Shown here: piece by piece, positions 1 through 11,132 of the stretch
Layout: the number at the start of each line of letters is the position of its first letter
How positions within the stretch are numbered: the first letter of the stretch is position 1
Source: Platycnemis pennipes
Taxonomy: Eukaryota; Arthropoda; Insecta; Odonata; Platycnemididae
Assembly: GCA_933228895.1 (NCBI GenBank)
Contig: OW121858.1
Span: 31,395,859 to 31,459,858 of the forward strand
Direction: 5' to 3'
Length of the DNA stretch: 64,000 nt
Made by a program: the position numbers and the translations under genes
The notes under the pieces: generated by a model
What the model was told of the DNA's origin: nothing
Seen by the model: the letters and a program-made list of their open reading frames with translations, nothing else
The model's database searches: none

Positions 1-164
1 GGGACTTTGAAAAATTCGGCCTCCGAGGTGGTAACATTTTATTGTGGAAGGGTGTACTTCGGCGACGGACATTAGTTTTAGTTGGTGAAATGTTTTGGTG
101 AAATAAAGGACGGGAAAGACTGTCCAGTAAACATAATGGCAGATAAATAACAAGCATTTCCTAT

Positions 165-250
165 CCCAGTTTCTCCCTGACTGATACGAGAATTCCCTGA
201 CTTTTCCAGATTTCCAAAATTCCCTGACAATTCCAGGTTTCCCCTAATGA
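165..250. repeat. Fragment of the CCCTGACTTTTCCAG dispersed repeat
   Basis: Several imperfect copies of a CCCTGACTTTTCCAG-type phrase lie here. The same phrase fills the interior of the elements at 6335-7179 and 8406-8877 and recurs near 9580-9600, so this is probably an eroded piece of that family. Nothing gene-like is visible in the rest of 1-417. Confidence 0.5.
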
Positions 251-417
251 TCGCCACCCTGTCATAACGATGCATTCCATGTGATACCAACGCAACAATT
301 AAGGCGGGTAGGATTTTGTTTTTCAGGTGCATCGAGGTCTGACGTCACTTTGGTGACTCTCCAGGTAAATTTCAGTAATTAAAAAGGACATTTGTTAAAA
401 ACAGGTAATACTGATAT

Positions 418-1104
418 TAACCCTCTTTGTACAGCGGGCCAACAAAAAAATATTGCTCAACTTAATGACACTGAAATAATATTTTTCAATGAACAGAAAA
501 AGAATGTATCGTAATTAATTAGTTCCACTAAAATAAATAAAATAACCACAAATGTACATATACAGTCAAACTCGGATATAACGAGATCCAAAGGACCAAA
601 TGCTTTTACTCGTAATATCTGTTATGAGTAGCAACATGTACTGTCACTCACAGTCTTTCCCTTTCTCACACGCACACACATACTATTCTTATGCAGAGGT
701 GATAAATATTAATGTAAGGTGATTGAAATTACAAAATGAACAATTTATTCAGTAAACTATCCACATACATGCTAAATTTACAAGAATAAGTCCTTGGCAC
801 GACAGTACACAGCCACCGCTGGTTCATTTGGACTAAAGATTTGCTCGTTATAACCATAATACAGTCTCATTTTATCCATTATACATTGCTCAATAAATGC
901 ATTATTTCCAAACAACCCTTCTCTCTTTCCTCGCAATAGCCGAGATCTCGTTTTAACCGTGCTCGTTATAAATGAGTTTGACTGTATATAAAACAATAGC
1001 TTCATAATGTTTCTTTTTTCTTAAGGTGCAAAGTTCTATTAAACTATCCACCGAATTTCTCGCTGGTAGCACCCCAGGAAGAAGGTTATTACTAAGAGGG
1101 TTAA
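418..1104. mobile_element. TTAA-flanked MITE (piggyBac-like), host of a nested MITE
   Basis: The left end reads TTAACCCTCTTTGTA and the right end TACTAAGAGGGTTAA, giving inverted CCCTCTT(T/A)GTA termini bounded by TTAA on both sides. TTAA targets with CCC-starting ends are typical of piggyBac-type elements. No transposase is encoded. A Tigger-like MITE at 561-986 lies inside, so this element is the older of the two. Confidence 0.55.
561..986. mobile_element. Tigger/pogo-like MITE with TA target duplication
   Basis: The inverted ends are TACAGTCAAACTCGGATATA on the left and the complement of GAGTTTGACTGTATAT on the right. The inner parts (TATAACGAG and CTCGTTATA) also pair. TA dinucleotides flank both ends. 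CAGT-starting ends rich in ATAACGAG resemble pogo/Tigger elements; the superfamily assignment is inference. No open transposase frame is present. Confidence 0.65.
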
Positions 1105-1189
1105 TGAAACGGAACGTGTCATAGTTCTTTAAAACCGCCCGTTAATCTTAAAAAGTTTATTACATTGTCAATGTGCTCAGGGTTGATGC

Positions 1190-1462
1190 CTAGAAGTTGG
1201 CCAGTGTCACCAGATGTGTCTGACCTTTCACGAGCCACCCACAATGCATCAGGAAGTGCCACACACTAAGGGTGGAGTTGCAATCCTCGCAACGAGGGGG
1301 AATTTTTTCCTCGCTAAAGAGGTTTGAGTGCGTTGGGGCACAATGCCCTGTGTTTAGCCGGGTGATAGTGACCTCCTCGGGGCGGTTATTCCCGACGGAG
1401 GCTGACCAAACTGATGTGACAGGTTTTATTGCCCCAAGTCTGTACGCAACAAATAAGCCATC
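1190..1462 (-). pseudogene. I-like LINE ORF2 C-terminal fragment (RNase H tail and zinc knuckle)
   Basis: The minus-strand translation gives a block with RPEEVTITRLNTGHCAPTHS followed by LFSEEKIPPRCEDC and a spaced His/Cys pair. It lines up with the C-terminal tail of the LINE ORF2 copies at 41484-45194 and 61515-63416 (REEVIVTRLRIGHTALTHS in the first), including the C-x2-C...H...C knuckle. It is closer to the 61.5-kb copy (EEKIQPWCDECG there). The reading is not continuous with the rest of ORF2, which is missing. The upstream side ends exactly where the MITE at 1464 begins, suggesting that the MITE landed in it. This is a dead fragment; its family is clear, its age is not. Confidence 0.75.
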
Positions 1463-1463
1463 A

Positions 1464-2001
1464 TAATGTTTACTCAGAACCGTAATCAGAATTTTGTACA
1501 CGAAATCGTTCGATGGAAACGAAAAATGAATTTCAGTGGAAAAATCAATCTTCTAACCACAACCATTCACTCATAAATCAAAAATTAAAATAAGCAAAAG
1601 GTGACGCCCACCGAAAAAGCTGCTGTGATAACATTGACGTCATTTTCCTCTTGTCCTTCATTTGTCTCACCTATCCTTGACTGTTTTGAGGGAAGGGGAG
1701 GGGAGTGGCGGGGGGTTGTTGAAAGGTCTGCTCCGGCTCTGATCCTGTCTAACAACTGCTCCTATTGGCAGGGTCAGCTGTATTGTGTGTCCCCCATTGT
1801 GATTGGGCGAAGGAGCTTCCCAGTCCCAATTGTGATTGGACTAAGTGGATGACGTACCAAGTCACATGCACGCCCACTTTTCCGAAAGGGTTACAACTCG
1901 AAAACTAATTGACGGAGCAAAAAACGGAATTATACGAATCTTTTTATTTTACAAACTCTATCAGATTCGGCAATAAAAATATATGGTAAACGACCCCATT
2001 A
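1464..2001 (+). mobile_element. TA-flanked MITE family, copy A
   Basis: This is copy A of a five-member family in this window (others at 7332, 22734, 50340 and 59048). The right end reads GGTAAACGACCCCATTA and pairs with the left-end consensus TAATGGGGTCGTTTAC, although this copy has lost a few left-terminal bases. Internal landmarks shared with other copies are CGAAATCGTT-GATGGAAACG, AGGTGACGCCCACC, GATTGGGCGAAG and CTTTTCCGAAAGGGTT. There is no coding capacity. Confidence 0.8.
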
Positions 2002-3009
2002 CAGAATAATTAAAACTGCAGGAATAATAATTGTTTTAACCCATAGGCTTGCGATTTTTTAAGGGAGATACAGTAAACTCTCGATAATATAAGCACGCTA
2101 ACACAAAGTTTCAAGTATACGAAGCAAAACGGCCGTCTCAACAAAAATCCTATTGTAATAACATGGCAATATTCAAAAATACGAAGTTTCAAAAATACGA
2201 ATTTTTCAAAATTATGAACTTCGGGCTTTCAGACTTCAGACCCCAGGGAAAAATGGAATTCATTTTTACGAACCTCAGCGAAAAACTGCTTCAGCAAAAC
2301 TTTTTTTGACCACATAGCTTTTATTGTTGCTGATTGTGGTGTGTCAAAAATGAAATGCGTGAATAGTAGTGCATTCACCTCCCACATATGCCAGTATCTC
2401 CCCAACATTTTCCGCATCTAACTCCGCATATCATCTAGACCTTTAGCAATGTACAAATCGTAGCTAATGCCATAAGCATTCCTGGCTATTTTTTGTTTTA
2501 CCCGTTACCAGCATTCTCATAATGTTCTTAAAAACCAATTAATATACAATTACTAGACCGCAAACTGAAAACAATAAATTGCAATACAAAGCATAAAAGT
2601 AAAACCTCACAATTTCTAAAAATCAAGAAGTGAGATGAAAGGGAATAAATAAATAATTAAAAATAATGACATAATTTAGTAAATAATTTACAAGCTGTTT
2701 TGGAGTACGTACCAAGAGCAGGTGAAGAACCAGAGCAGCTGCAACACTTCCAAGAAACTCACTCGCTGGGATGTGGAACAAACTGTGCTGCCTCCGTGAT
2801 AAGCAACGCCCTGCTATCCAACCAAGACAGCTAAACTCGCTGCCCGCATCATTCCACAGACGGGTAGTCAACCTTTCATCCTGTCACGAGTTCATCATCT
2901 GAAAAATAACATTTTAGAAATGTTGAAATAAGATTTCGTCTATTAGAACTCACTTTCCACACCCTTCCAAAATTCAACGAGGAGAAAAGATATTAATATT
3001 AACAATTTA
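2002..3009. other. Spacer with one isolated Tigger-like end
   Basis: No gene or complete element is seen. A TACAGTAAACTCTCGATAAT-type sequence near 2070 resembles the left end of a Tigger-like element, but no matching right end was found nearby, so it is probably a truncated copy. Confidence 0.35.
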
Positions 3010-3549
3010 TTAACCCTCTAAGTGCCAACCTTTCTTCTGGGGTACTAGCGAGAAATGTGGGAGTAATTGTGTGTGTGTGTATATATTGTACCGGTCCCGT
3101 CCTTCTGGCCGTGCAGACGGGACACGACACACTCCACCCACGCGTACCCCTCCGCCCCAGAGACGCGCGGGCCAAAAAAGACAAACTCCATCACCTTTCA
3201 GATATAAACGGAAGACCTTCTCTGAGCAGGTCTCAATCGCCAGGTTCCTGACCTCGTTCAAAACTAACAATTCCCTGGCCTTACCGCCGGGGTCGGGTGA
3301 AGAAAGGTCGCAGGTAATGGGTTCTTGGGTAATTCGGATCGTCGGGAAGGAAGTCAAACAAAAATAGGTATCGTTCACTTCACGTAACAAACCAATATAT
3401 TCTGTTGCAGACACAATCAATACAAAAAAACCCTTCTTACAACTAATGATGAATGGATGAGGGATGAGACATGAGAATATCTTTGTATGAGATGATTAAT
3501 GAATTAATGAAACAAAAAATGGAGCAAAAACGATCATGATCAGATAACA
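3010..3549. other. Spacer with a half TTAA-element end and a GT microsatellite
   Basis: TTAACCCTCTAAGTGCC near 3010 resembles the left end of the TTAA elements at 418 and 6399, but no partner end was found. A short GT/TA microsatellite follows at about 3068-3087. Overlapping open frames across 3010-3420 have low-complexity Arg/Pro-rich translations and no recognisable domain. Confidence 0.3.
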
Positions 3550-4783
3550 TACAGTAAAACCCCTCTTTTACACTTTTGAGGGGAACTAGAGAAAAAAGTG
3601 TAAATCGCGGGAAAGTGTAATTTGAGGGTATGCAATTTTATATGAAAGTTATGCCTGAAAGAATAACTCCTTGCTTCTTGATTTTGCCTGCCTAATTCTT
3701 GCTTTCATTGAACGACAAGTTTAAAATTGAAATATAGTTCCAACAAAACCTCTTTAATAATGCCAAAATCTCTTCTTTGAAATGCATGGGGACACATAGA
3801 GATATATTAACTAGATTACATATGGTTGGGCCAAGATCAGGAAGAGTGTGAAAAAATTGTACACTTGTAAATTGGAGAGAATATCAGGAATTAATTTACA
3901 GGTGCATGAGGGAAGATGCAGAACAGCAAGCAGTTGAGAAAGGATGGAGGGGGGGGGGGATGGTGTAGTAGACACTAGAGTGGTCAAGACACTGTTCTTT
4001 ACTGCTAAGTCAGGAGAGCTGCTGATAGAACTTACAAGAGATTCAGCATAGGGGTAAGGAAAATGACATAGATAAGGATGAACTGAGGCCAGGAGTCTTG
4101 ATCCAACCATGCTAGTAAGTTAGGGTAAATATTATGAGAAAAGAAGGTGTGGAGACTATAGTGATATCCTATCAAAGCTACTTAAGAATTGAGCTAGAGA
4201 AGAATGAGATGATTTTACGGGTGTGTTCGTAGGATATAATTTCGAGGATGAAATTTGGCTGGAGGATTTTTTAAAATCTGTATTAATTCCTCCAAAAAAG
4301 AAAGACAAGGCCGCAAATGCTGAAAAGCATACACTTCTTAAGTAAATGAAAAAGTTCATCACCAATGCGAAAGCATCAGCCATCCCGCGAGTTATGCAAC
4401 CTGAACAACAATCGCGAGAAAAACGACGTACGTGTACCGTAATCCCTCGCGGCATTACAATTGCACAGATAAGCGAGGTCACGATAAATGGTGGTATATC
4501 TGGGCAAATTTTATTTCTCTTTCATAATGGTAACTTACTGCATGAGTTTTTACTTTGTCTTTCACGGAGCGTTGAGTCCAACCACTAGTTATGCAACCAG
4601 GACGACATTCACGGCAAAATCGTCTCATAAAACGTAATTGGCGAACTATTCAAAAATTTGCTAGCGTGAATAAAGGGAAACCGTTACATTGTGGATATAG
4701 AGAAATTATTAGGACATGAAGAAAAAGTCGCTAATGGAGGGAAAACGTAAATTGCGGGGACGTAAAAGCGAGGTTTTACTGTA
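3550..4783. mobile_element. Tigger/pogo-like non-autonomous element, 1.2 kb
   Basis: The left end TACAGTAAAACCCCTCTTTT pairs with the right end, whose complement begins TACAGTAAAACCTCGCTTTT; TA flanks both sides. The ends resemble Tigger/pogo elements. The interior contains a poly-G run near 3948-3959 and open frames under about 110 residues with no D-D-E pattern, so it is a deletion derivative. Confidence 0.6.
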
Positions 4784-4823
4784 AATGATGAATTAAGAGC
4801 CAATCAGCCAACACATAAAAGAA

Positions 4824-5066
4824 GGCTCATTTCCGCGAGCATGCGGGTAAATGGATTGCACTATTGAATTACAATACACGTGAACTAATCTTGAGTTCTC
4901 TTCTGGCTCATTTCCGTGAGCATGCGGATGAATGGATTGCACTATTCAATTACAATACACGTGAACTAATCTTGAGTTCTCTTCTGGCTCATTTCCGTGA
5001 GCATGCGGATGAATGGATTGCACTATTCAATTACAATACACGTAAACTAATATGGAGTCCTCTTCT
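4824..5066. repeat. Three 81-bp tandem repeats
   Basis: A unit beginning GGCTCATTTCCG recurs at 4824, 4905 and 4986, exactly 81 bp apart, with only a few substitutions; the third unit diverges near its end. Because 81 is divisible by three, an open frame runs through the array. Its repetitive translation reflects the period and is not evidence of a protein. Confidence 0.9.
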
Positions 5067-6334
5067 TCCCAACAAACCAGGGAATGTGGGTGGTAATTAT
5101 AAGTGCTTCCCAAGGGAGAAAATGCTTCTCACGGAGCTACCCACGTTAGGGCATTAATTACACAGATCGAGGAGCACACCGCCACTGTAGCCGGGCCCAA
5201 TCGTAACTCGATGGCAATGAGGCTACTTAACAAGGGGGGAGATTTGGTCGGACAGCAATCTTACGTGACCGAAAATTACGGGGCTGGACTCTGGCTCGGG
5301 ACCCTGGATAACTCGACTGGAATCCCGCTGTATCCGCCAGGCCTGGACACGCCACCCGTGGTCTCCGCGTATGCCGTGAGGACTTCTCCACCTCCGGTAA
5401 TCTCAATCACTCCTCAATCCGGCAGCGCTTCCGCTCCGTGATTTTCTTTGTGGATTCTCCTCTGTGCATTCTCTTCCCGGCGATCGCCTCTTTATACCTC
5501 GTTTGGAGGGGAAGGGGATGTGGAAGGAGGAGGAAAAACTGATGGAGGGGGGGCACACCAAGGGAATACTCGCACTTCTGGTGATCCTCACCAGTCAACC
5601 ATCCCCTGTGACTCATGCACGCCCCACTTGATGCAGTTGACCTACCCATTCCTTCCGTACCTCTCTCACACACACACACACACACACATACCAAAACCAT
5701 TCACTCACCTTTCCTCCCACCCCAACGATCCGAACTGAGGAAGAAAAAAAAAGGAGATGGGGAAGGGGGGTGAAGGAGTGGTGTGGGTGGAGGAAGGAAA
5801 AGGTGTAACGGCCTGAACCGTTACAATATATATATTTTTTTGTGCATAGATTGTTAAATTGATTAATTTTTATTCTGTCTGTACTGTTATATTGTTCATT
5901 ACTGTTCTGTACTGTTATATTTCATTGATTTGAACACAATTTTTGAATATACAAAGTGTTTATTAACCACTGGGTTTAATACTTGTATAGGTTAGCACCA
6001 GCCGCTGCTTGCAATTGTTGATGATGGTAACCCCAACACAGGTAATCCTCTGGGGTACCGATATTCCCCTCTAAATTGAAGTTTTTTGTATTATTCGTAT
6101 TTGTATGTTTGATTTTTTCTTAGAGGTGGAATAAAAATTATTATTATTATTATTAATTTAATAAAATGTAGCCTCTAGGGGAAAAAAACAGTATGAAGCT
6201 ATTGTTATGAATATCCAAATGCAGTTCTTTACCATTACTTAGGTTGAACTAATTAAACATTTCTTTTATTTATTTCGATGAGATCAACGGGTTACACCTC
6301 TGCTGATGCAGTTTTGGTAAAGAGAAGGATACAA
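5067..6334. other. Spacer with microsatellites and a possible LINE-like tail
   Basis: An open frame at 5103-5441 (112 residues, plus strand) matches nothing I recognise and is not called. A CA microsatellite lies at about 5666-5691. TGTAACGG (5804-5811) and CCGTTACA (5818-5825) form a short palindrome like abutting LTR tips. An ATT repeat near 6134-6158 follows AGGTGGAATAAAA and could be the 3' tail of an old LINE; no coding part is attached. Confidence 0.4.
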
Positions 6335-7179
6335 CAGGGTTTATAGGGGTTTCCATTTTCATAAGTGGCCTGGCTTTTCCTTCAAACGTGATGTCATGTT
6401 AACCCTTTTACTGCCAGCCCCTTTAAAGTAGACTGTGCGAAAAATGCCAAGCCCATTATGCCGGGCCAATGGGCAAGCTCATTAAAATATATTTTAAGCA
6501 CTTAATATTAATATATGAATTTTTTTTTTTTTAATTTTGATCATATATTTTCACTTTTTAAGAGGATGAAAAAATTATTCATGCTGTCTCTGATTTGAAT
6601 GAATTGTAACCATTACAAATACATGATGATGTGATGTAGGTGGGCCGATATATCGGCCCCTTGGCAGTTTTCGCACAACCATAGAGGGCCGATATATCGG
6701 CCCACTAGCAGTAAAAGGGTTAAAGTAGCTCTTTGAATCAATCATGATTTTTCCTTCCTCACATCCGTCTACAAATTTGGCTAAGTGACTTCAAATATGA
6801 CTGAGAATAACTGTTTCGTCGCCAGAGGGACAAAGCGAAGCATTCCTGGCGAAATCGCTAGCGAATGAAAATGAGATGTGCACACCTTTCGCCAATCTAT
6901 TCACCAAATCATGCAGGCTATAGCCAGAAAGAACCAGAATAGGGCCCCTGGGCTGCCTCCGTAACGAAGCCGGCCTGAGGCCAGCCGTGCCCTCCCCTTC
7001 ACCCTCCTTCTCCACTCCTATGTGCAGTTTTTGATCTCTCGGCATTTTCAGGTGATAAATTTAAACATTTTGTGATTTTTCCCTGACCACATGTTAAATT
7101 CCCTGACTTTTCCTGGATTTCCATGGCCGTTTACCTTTTCCCTGACTTTTCCAGGTTTTCCAGGTTCCTATAAACCCTG
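6335..7179. mobile_element. CAGGGTTTATAGG-family element, copy 1 (filled by a TTAA MITE)
   Basis: The ends CAGGGTTTATAGG and CCTATAAACCCTG are perfect inverted repeats. The flanks TACAA (left) and TACTA (right) may be a degenerate 5-bp duplication. The interior carries multiple CCCTGACTTTTCC phrases. It is homologous to the copy at 8406-8877 but is interrupted at 6399-6723 by a TTAA element. CAGGG-type ends recall hAT elements, but an 8-bp target duplication is not seen, so the superfamily is left open. Confidence 0.65.
6399..6723. mobile_element. TTAA MITE with GGGCCGATATATCGGCCC palindromes
   Basis: It is bounded by TTAA on both sides, with inverted ends CCCTTTTACTGCCAGC and (complemented) CCCTTTTACTGCTAG. 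Near the right end, GGCCGATATATCGGCC occurs twice. The related copy at 8406-8877 retains the uninterrupted target (GATGTCATGTTAAAGTAGC at about 8745-8763), proving the insertion and a single-TTAA duplication. It has no coding capacity. The target and terminal CCC fit piggyBac-type mobilisation. Confidence 0.85.
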
Positions 7180-7188
7180 TACTACCCA

Positions 7189-7331
7189 ATGTCAAAGAGA
7201 GTAGAGGCCAAACTGATCGATAAAAATTGCTGGAACGCTATCGACCTGGGGTTTGGTGATGCCATTGACAACAACGACGATGAGGCGATAGGCGGACTCA
7301 ATGCTGAACAGCTAAGATTCAACCGAAAGGC
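7189..7331 (+). pseudogene. Possible Copia-type gag fragment
   Basis: The plus-strand translation (about 48 residues) begins MSKRVEAKLIDKNCWNAIDL and reaches NAEQLRFNRKA before the MITE at 7332. The pattern of a basic start, CW-A-I and a later N-A-long-helix segment resembles the N-terminal gag region of Copia elements, where a short amphipathic stretch with a conserved Trp precedes an Ala-rich helix. Beyond the MITE, from about 7870, a short frame reading GIIFDALNSSTIYEAG could be its continuation. It is not similar to the intact Copia element at 14.8-19 kb beyond this general layout. Low confidence: short and without a catalytic domain. Confidence 0.3.
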
Positions 7332-7869
7332 AATGGGGGCATTTAATCGGAACCGACATCGCAATTTTGCACATGAAATTGTTAGATGGAAACGTAAAAT
7401 GAATTTGAGTGAAAAAATTATTCTTCTAACCACAACCATTCACTCATAAATCAAAAATTAAACTAAGCAAAAGGTGATGCCCACCAAAAAAGCTGCTGTG
7501 ATAACATTGACGTCATTGTCCTCCCATCATTGACTGCTCTTAGGGGAAGGAAAGGGAGTGGAGGGGGGTTTTCGGAAGGTCTGCCGGCACAGATGCTGTC
7601 AAACAACTGCCTCCATTGGCAGAGCCAGCTGTATTGTCCCCCCCTTTGCGATAAGGCGAAGTAGCTTAGCTCAGTTGTGATTGGACGAAGTCAATATACG
7701 TCAGAGGTTGCACCACACCCACTTTTCCGAAAGGGTTAAAAACATCAGTTTATCGCCGCCTTTAACTCGAGAAATAATGGACGGATCAAAAAGCGGAAAG
7801 ATACGGGTATGTTTATTTTACAAACTGTATCATATTCGGCAATAAAAAACCATGGTAAAAGACCCCATT
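7332..7869 (+). mobile_element. TA-flanked MITE family, copy B
   Basis: It is homologous end to end with the copy at 1464-2001. The left end reads AATGGGGGCATTTAATCGG and the right end GGTAAAAGACCCCATTG. The flanking TA has decayed to CA/TG. It interrupts the possible gag fragment on its left. There is no coding capacity. Confidence 0.8.
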
Positions 7870-8246
7870 GGTATCATATTTGATGCTCTGAACAGCTCCA
7901 CGATTTATGAGGCCGGTTAGTAAACCGCAAACCCATGCCTCTGGGAAGGTTGCAATGCCACAAGAGCTTGAGCTCGGGACACAATCGACGTGAGCGGGTG
8001 ACGTGAAATGTGAATAGAGATGGCGCGTGGGTGGGAGAACGGAAACAAAACACAATCAGCGCTTCACGTGAGACATGTACGTGAGAGAGATGGAAGCTCT
8101 CTCATCTCTCACGTAACCACGGAAAACCAATGAAGAAAACTGTCCCAGGAGGTGACAATAAGGAGCCACCTATGGGGAGTTTGTAGAAGTTACGAGTGGA
8201 TGCAAGTGAACGTCTTCTGAACTAAAAAAACTTAAGTCTCGCATAC
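7870..8246. other. Spacer, no gene recognised
   Basis: Nothing certain is seen apart from a possible few-codon continuation of the gag fragment at 7870-7920 and a short imperfect hairpin around 8080-8115 (ACGTGAGAGAGATG facing CATCTCTCACGT). Confidence 0.3.
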
Positions 8247-9543
8247 TGTTGTAAACCTACGGGGTAAACACCATGGGTTGGCAGCACCCGCGGCGCGGAT
8301 AACGATAGGGGTATCGGTTAAACGCTGGGGGGTTGGCAGTACACTCGGCCAAATAATAGGTTAGGAAAAACGAGCGTAAGAATGGACAAGAATTGACAGT
8401 AACAACAGGGTTTATAGGGGTTTTCATTTTCATTTTCCCTGACTCTTCCAGGATTTCCAGACCATTATTAGTGATTTTCCCTGACTTTTCAGCACCTGAA
8501 AACTCAGAGATTTCGGTCATTTATAGGGATAAAAGTGGTAGTGAGGAAGCAAAAAAGTCTAAACTTATGATAAATTGTAGGTGTATTTTCATATTAATCA
8601 TATGAACTCTTCCAGTGATAAGAGAGAACTTTAAGTCCACAAAATAAAAATTATCTTTCCTTACAACAATATGCCTTCAGAAAGGGTTTTCATTGCAGAA
8701 AAATATATATGCAAAGAAGGCTAACCTGGCTTTTCCTTCAAACCTGATGTCATGTTAAAGTAGCTCTTTGAATCAATCATGATTTTTCCAGGATTTTTTT
8801 TTAATTTCCATGACTTTTCCAGGATTTCCATGACTGTTTTCATTTTCCCTGACTTTTCCAGGTTCCTATAAACCCTGAACAAGAGCGGGAGTAGTAACAA
8901 GGACATGAACGGGGAATAGTCAGGAGGACGCGACACGGAACGGTAGGGAAAGGGCGCGGAGAGAGTCGGAAGCCAAGGTGAACGAGACGTACACGTGAGG
9001 AGAATAGGTCCGGGAACCCTTGAGAAGGACCCATCAGTGGAGAAAGGCTGAAAGGCGCCCGATAAAAGGACTCCAGCAGAGTAAAGAGCGGGATCGAGGA
9101 GGAGGCGTCGGCGAGAATATATCACATGGGAAGGCGCACTCCAGCCTGGGGTCACGATGGGGGGACGACACGCGTTAGCCACGATAAGTGGGAATCAATT
9201 GGAACATTTTCACAATTTATTTAAGGAAACTAAGCCCATTACCTAATAACATCCAACTACTTCTTTTAGACTATTGGCTATAATAATTACACATATGAAC
9301 TTTGTAAATTGGGCCCAATCTCTCAATTCAAAGGAATATAAAATATAGATATTTTATGCACGAATAATATAAATAGTGTTTTGTTTAATTTGTCCCTAAC
9401 TGACCATTGAATGAAGTGTATCGATGTATGTATGTAGTACATGTATACAAGAGAGTGTGCGGGAGGTAAAGCAGAACTGAGCTAGTCGGACGATTAACAA
9501 AAAGGTAAGGTAACCGGAAACACGTGAGGGGGTGAGGGTTACA
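8247..9543. repeat. LTR-like repeat, copy 1 (solo LTR candidate)
   Basis: It begins TGTTGTAAACC and ends TTACA, and is homologous over its length to 33518-34821: both share GGTTGGCAGCAC near the start, GAACGAGACGTACACGT in the middle and CTGACCATT towards the end. After removal of the nested elements each copy is about 0.8 kb. TG...CA ends, this length and the absence of coding sequence suggest a solo LTR, but a clear 4-6 bp target duplication was not found. Copy 1 holds a CAGGGTTTATAGG element at 8406-8877. Confidence 0.55.
8406..8877. mobile_element. CAGGGTTTATAGG-family element, copy 2 (empty at the TTAA site)
   Basis: Perfect inverted ends CAGGGTTTATAGG and CCTATAAACCCTG are flanked by AACAA on both sides (8401-8405 and 8878-8882), a 5-bp duplication. 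The other LTR-like copy at 33.5 kb lacks this element at the equivalent place. It contains the uninterrupted TTAA (8755-8758) that is occupied in the copy at 6335-7179. Confidence 0.75.
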
Positions 9544-9951
9544 CTGTAAAACTTATTTCTGTCTTTTATTTTAGCTCAGAGAATTCCCTGACTTTTTTTC
9601 TGATGAGGGAATCAATTAATGAATACTTATTTGAAGTTATTGCGTTTCATTGTGATTTTATATGGTAACTATGGCGACATGAAAAAGCTTGTTTGCACTT
9701 GTTGACATTGGAGATAGGTAACATTTTGTTAGGAAAGATTATACAAGATTACCACAAATTAATTTCTGTGAATTATGTTAAACTTAAGCGATCTGGTAAC
9801 TTCATCAATGGCATGGAATACGTAAGTACCTCTAACGTTGGTTAATTAATTCTTAACTCCTTTTTACATTCTCTACGGATTTCCTTTGCGTCACATTTCG
9901 TCAGTCAATTGCTCCGTACTCACGAGAGTTCCATACGTTGATTGTGTCTAA
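9544..9951. other. Spacer, no gene recognised
   Basis: AT-rich single-copy-looking sequence with one CCCTGACTTTTT phrase near 9585. No coding or structural signal seen. Confidence 0.3.
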
Positions 9952-10925
9952 AGGTGACTTCACACGATCATATTTTGAGTAAACGAAATGCTACACGGCA
10001 GATCACAAGTGTAATATGGCCGTGTGAACGGATCGACTAGTATGCTAGTATCTAGTACTAATTAGTACTATCTAGTATGCTAGCTATCACTGAAATCGTC
10101 CGAGGCACTGGCTAGTAGGGAATAGGATCATCCCTATTTCCAACTAGTGGCTAGTAGGTACAGAAACTCTTCTTCCTCTGCCTGTTGCCGCCATCTCAGA
10201 AGTTTTACGGTTGCTATCCACGTAGTATTTTAATTGTTTACATTAATTTATTGCAAGATCATCATTTCAACAATATTTAAATAAATTACAAACAATTAAA
10301 AGTACAACTGGATTGAAACAGGTAGTTTGGAATTATTTTTGTTGTCCTTGTTTAAATCCGCATGAATCGGTACTAGCGATTTTCTTGGTAAAATGTTTTA
10401 ATTTACGTGCAAATCACAATGATTACTTTATTTTATTGTAATACCAAGTATACTGTCATATTGCGGTTTCGCGTTTAATCCAAGGTAAAATGTTTATCAA
10501 GCATGCGCCTCAGATTTTAGTATTTTACAATGACATTTAACGAAGTTCATTCCCAAAAGTTTTGTACTTTCCTTTCAATACAATGACGTTGTCTGCAGCA
10601 AAGGCTTGTGGAAGTAGGTATTCTTTTCATATTGTATTTTTAGATTTTGACATGGGCAGGCACTCCAAGGTGGCAAGTTTGAGTCTTGTAGCAGTTATCA
10701 GTGCAATAACAGTTTTAAAATTATGATCTCACAATGGCTTCCCAAATCCGCAAATTAATAACGATTCGCAATTGTTCTAGAACAGAACCAGTTGAAGCAT
10801 GTGCCGTGTGAACGCTCTGTACTAGCTAGTAGCTTGAACTAGATAGTACCATAGATTGATGCTTGGGGCGCCGCATGTACCGGTAATATTTTGATCACAA
10901 GAAATATTGTCGCGTGAAGTCACCT
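9952..10925. mobile_element. PIF/Harbinger-like MITE, AGGTGACTTCAC family
   Basis: The left end AGGTGACTTCACACGATCAT pairs with the right end, whose complement begins AGGTGACTTCACGCGACAAT. The element is flanked by TAA on each side (9949-9951, 10926-10928). The 3-bp TAA duplication is the hallmark of PIF/Harbinger mobilisation. The interior near 10030-10085 is rich in CTAGT and contains the palindrome AGTACTAATTAGTACT. No transposase. Confidence 0.75.
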
Positions 10926-11132
10926 TAATAGAGAAAAAGTTCCCACCTCAGGTTTCATGTAAACTTCTCGCGTCTCCCATTTAACGTTTATTGTGCCCCG
11001 GCCTTAACTGTTGTCATATTCCCAGATAATGGAGAGGTCCCTGCAGGACAAGCATAGGAGCGAATTCTGCCATCTAGGGAGGGATAAGTACAATGCACAG
11101 GCCCCTGCGGTCCTCCTCACACCACTGCTTAA

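Noticed and set aside
4824..5066. Possible CRISPR-like array
   Set aside because: The units are contiguous with no spacers, and the context is eukaryotic.
4864..5157. 97-residue repetitive open frame
   Set aside because: It is a by-product of the 81-bp tandem array; the period is divisible by three and there is no other coding evidence.
5103..5441. 112-residue open frame on the plus strand
   Set aside because: Continuous and moderately GC-rich, but no domain, homologous copy or splice support; it could be chance or an old element fragment.
5804..5825. Abutting LTR tips (TGTAACGG and CCGTTACA)
   Set aside because: Only 8 bp each, with no LTR body, primer site or coding region nearby; probably a chance palindrome.
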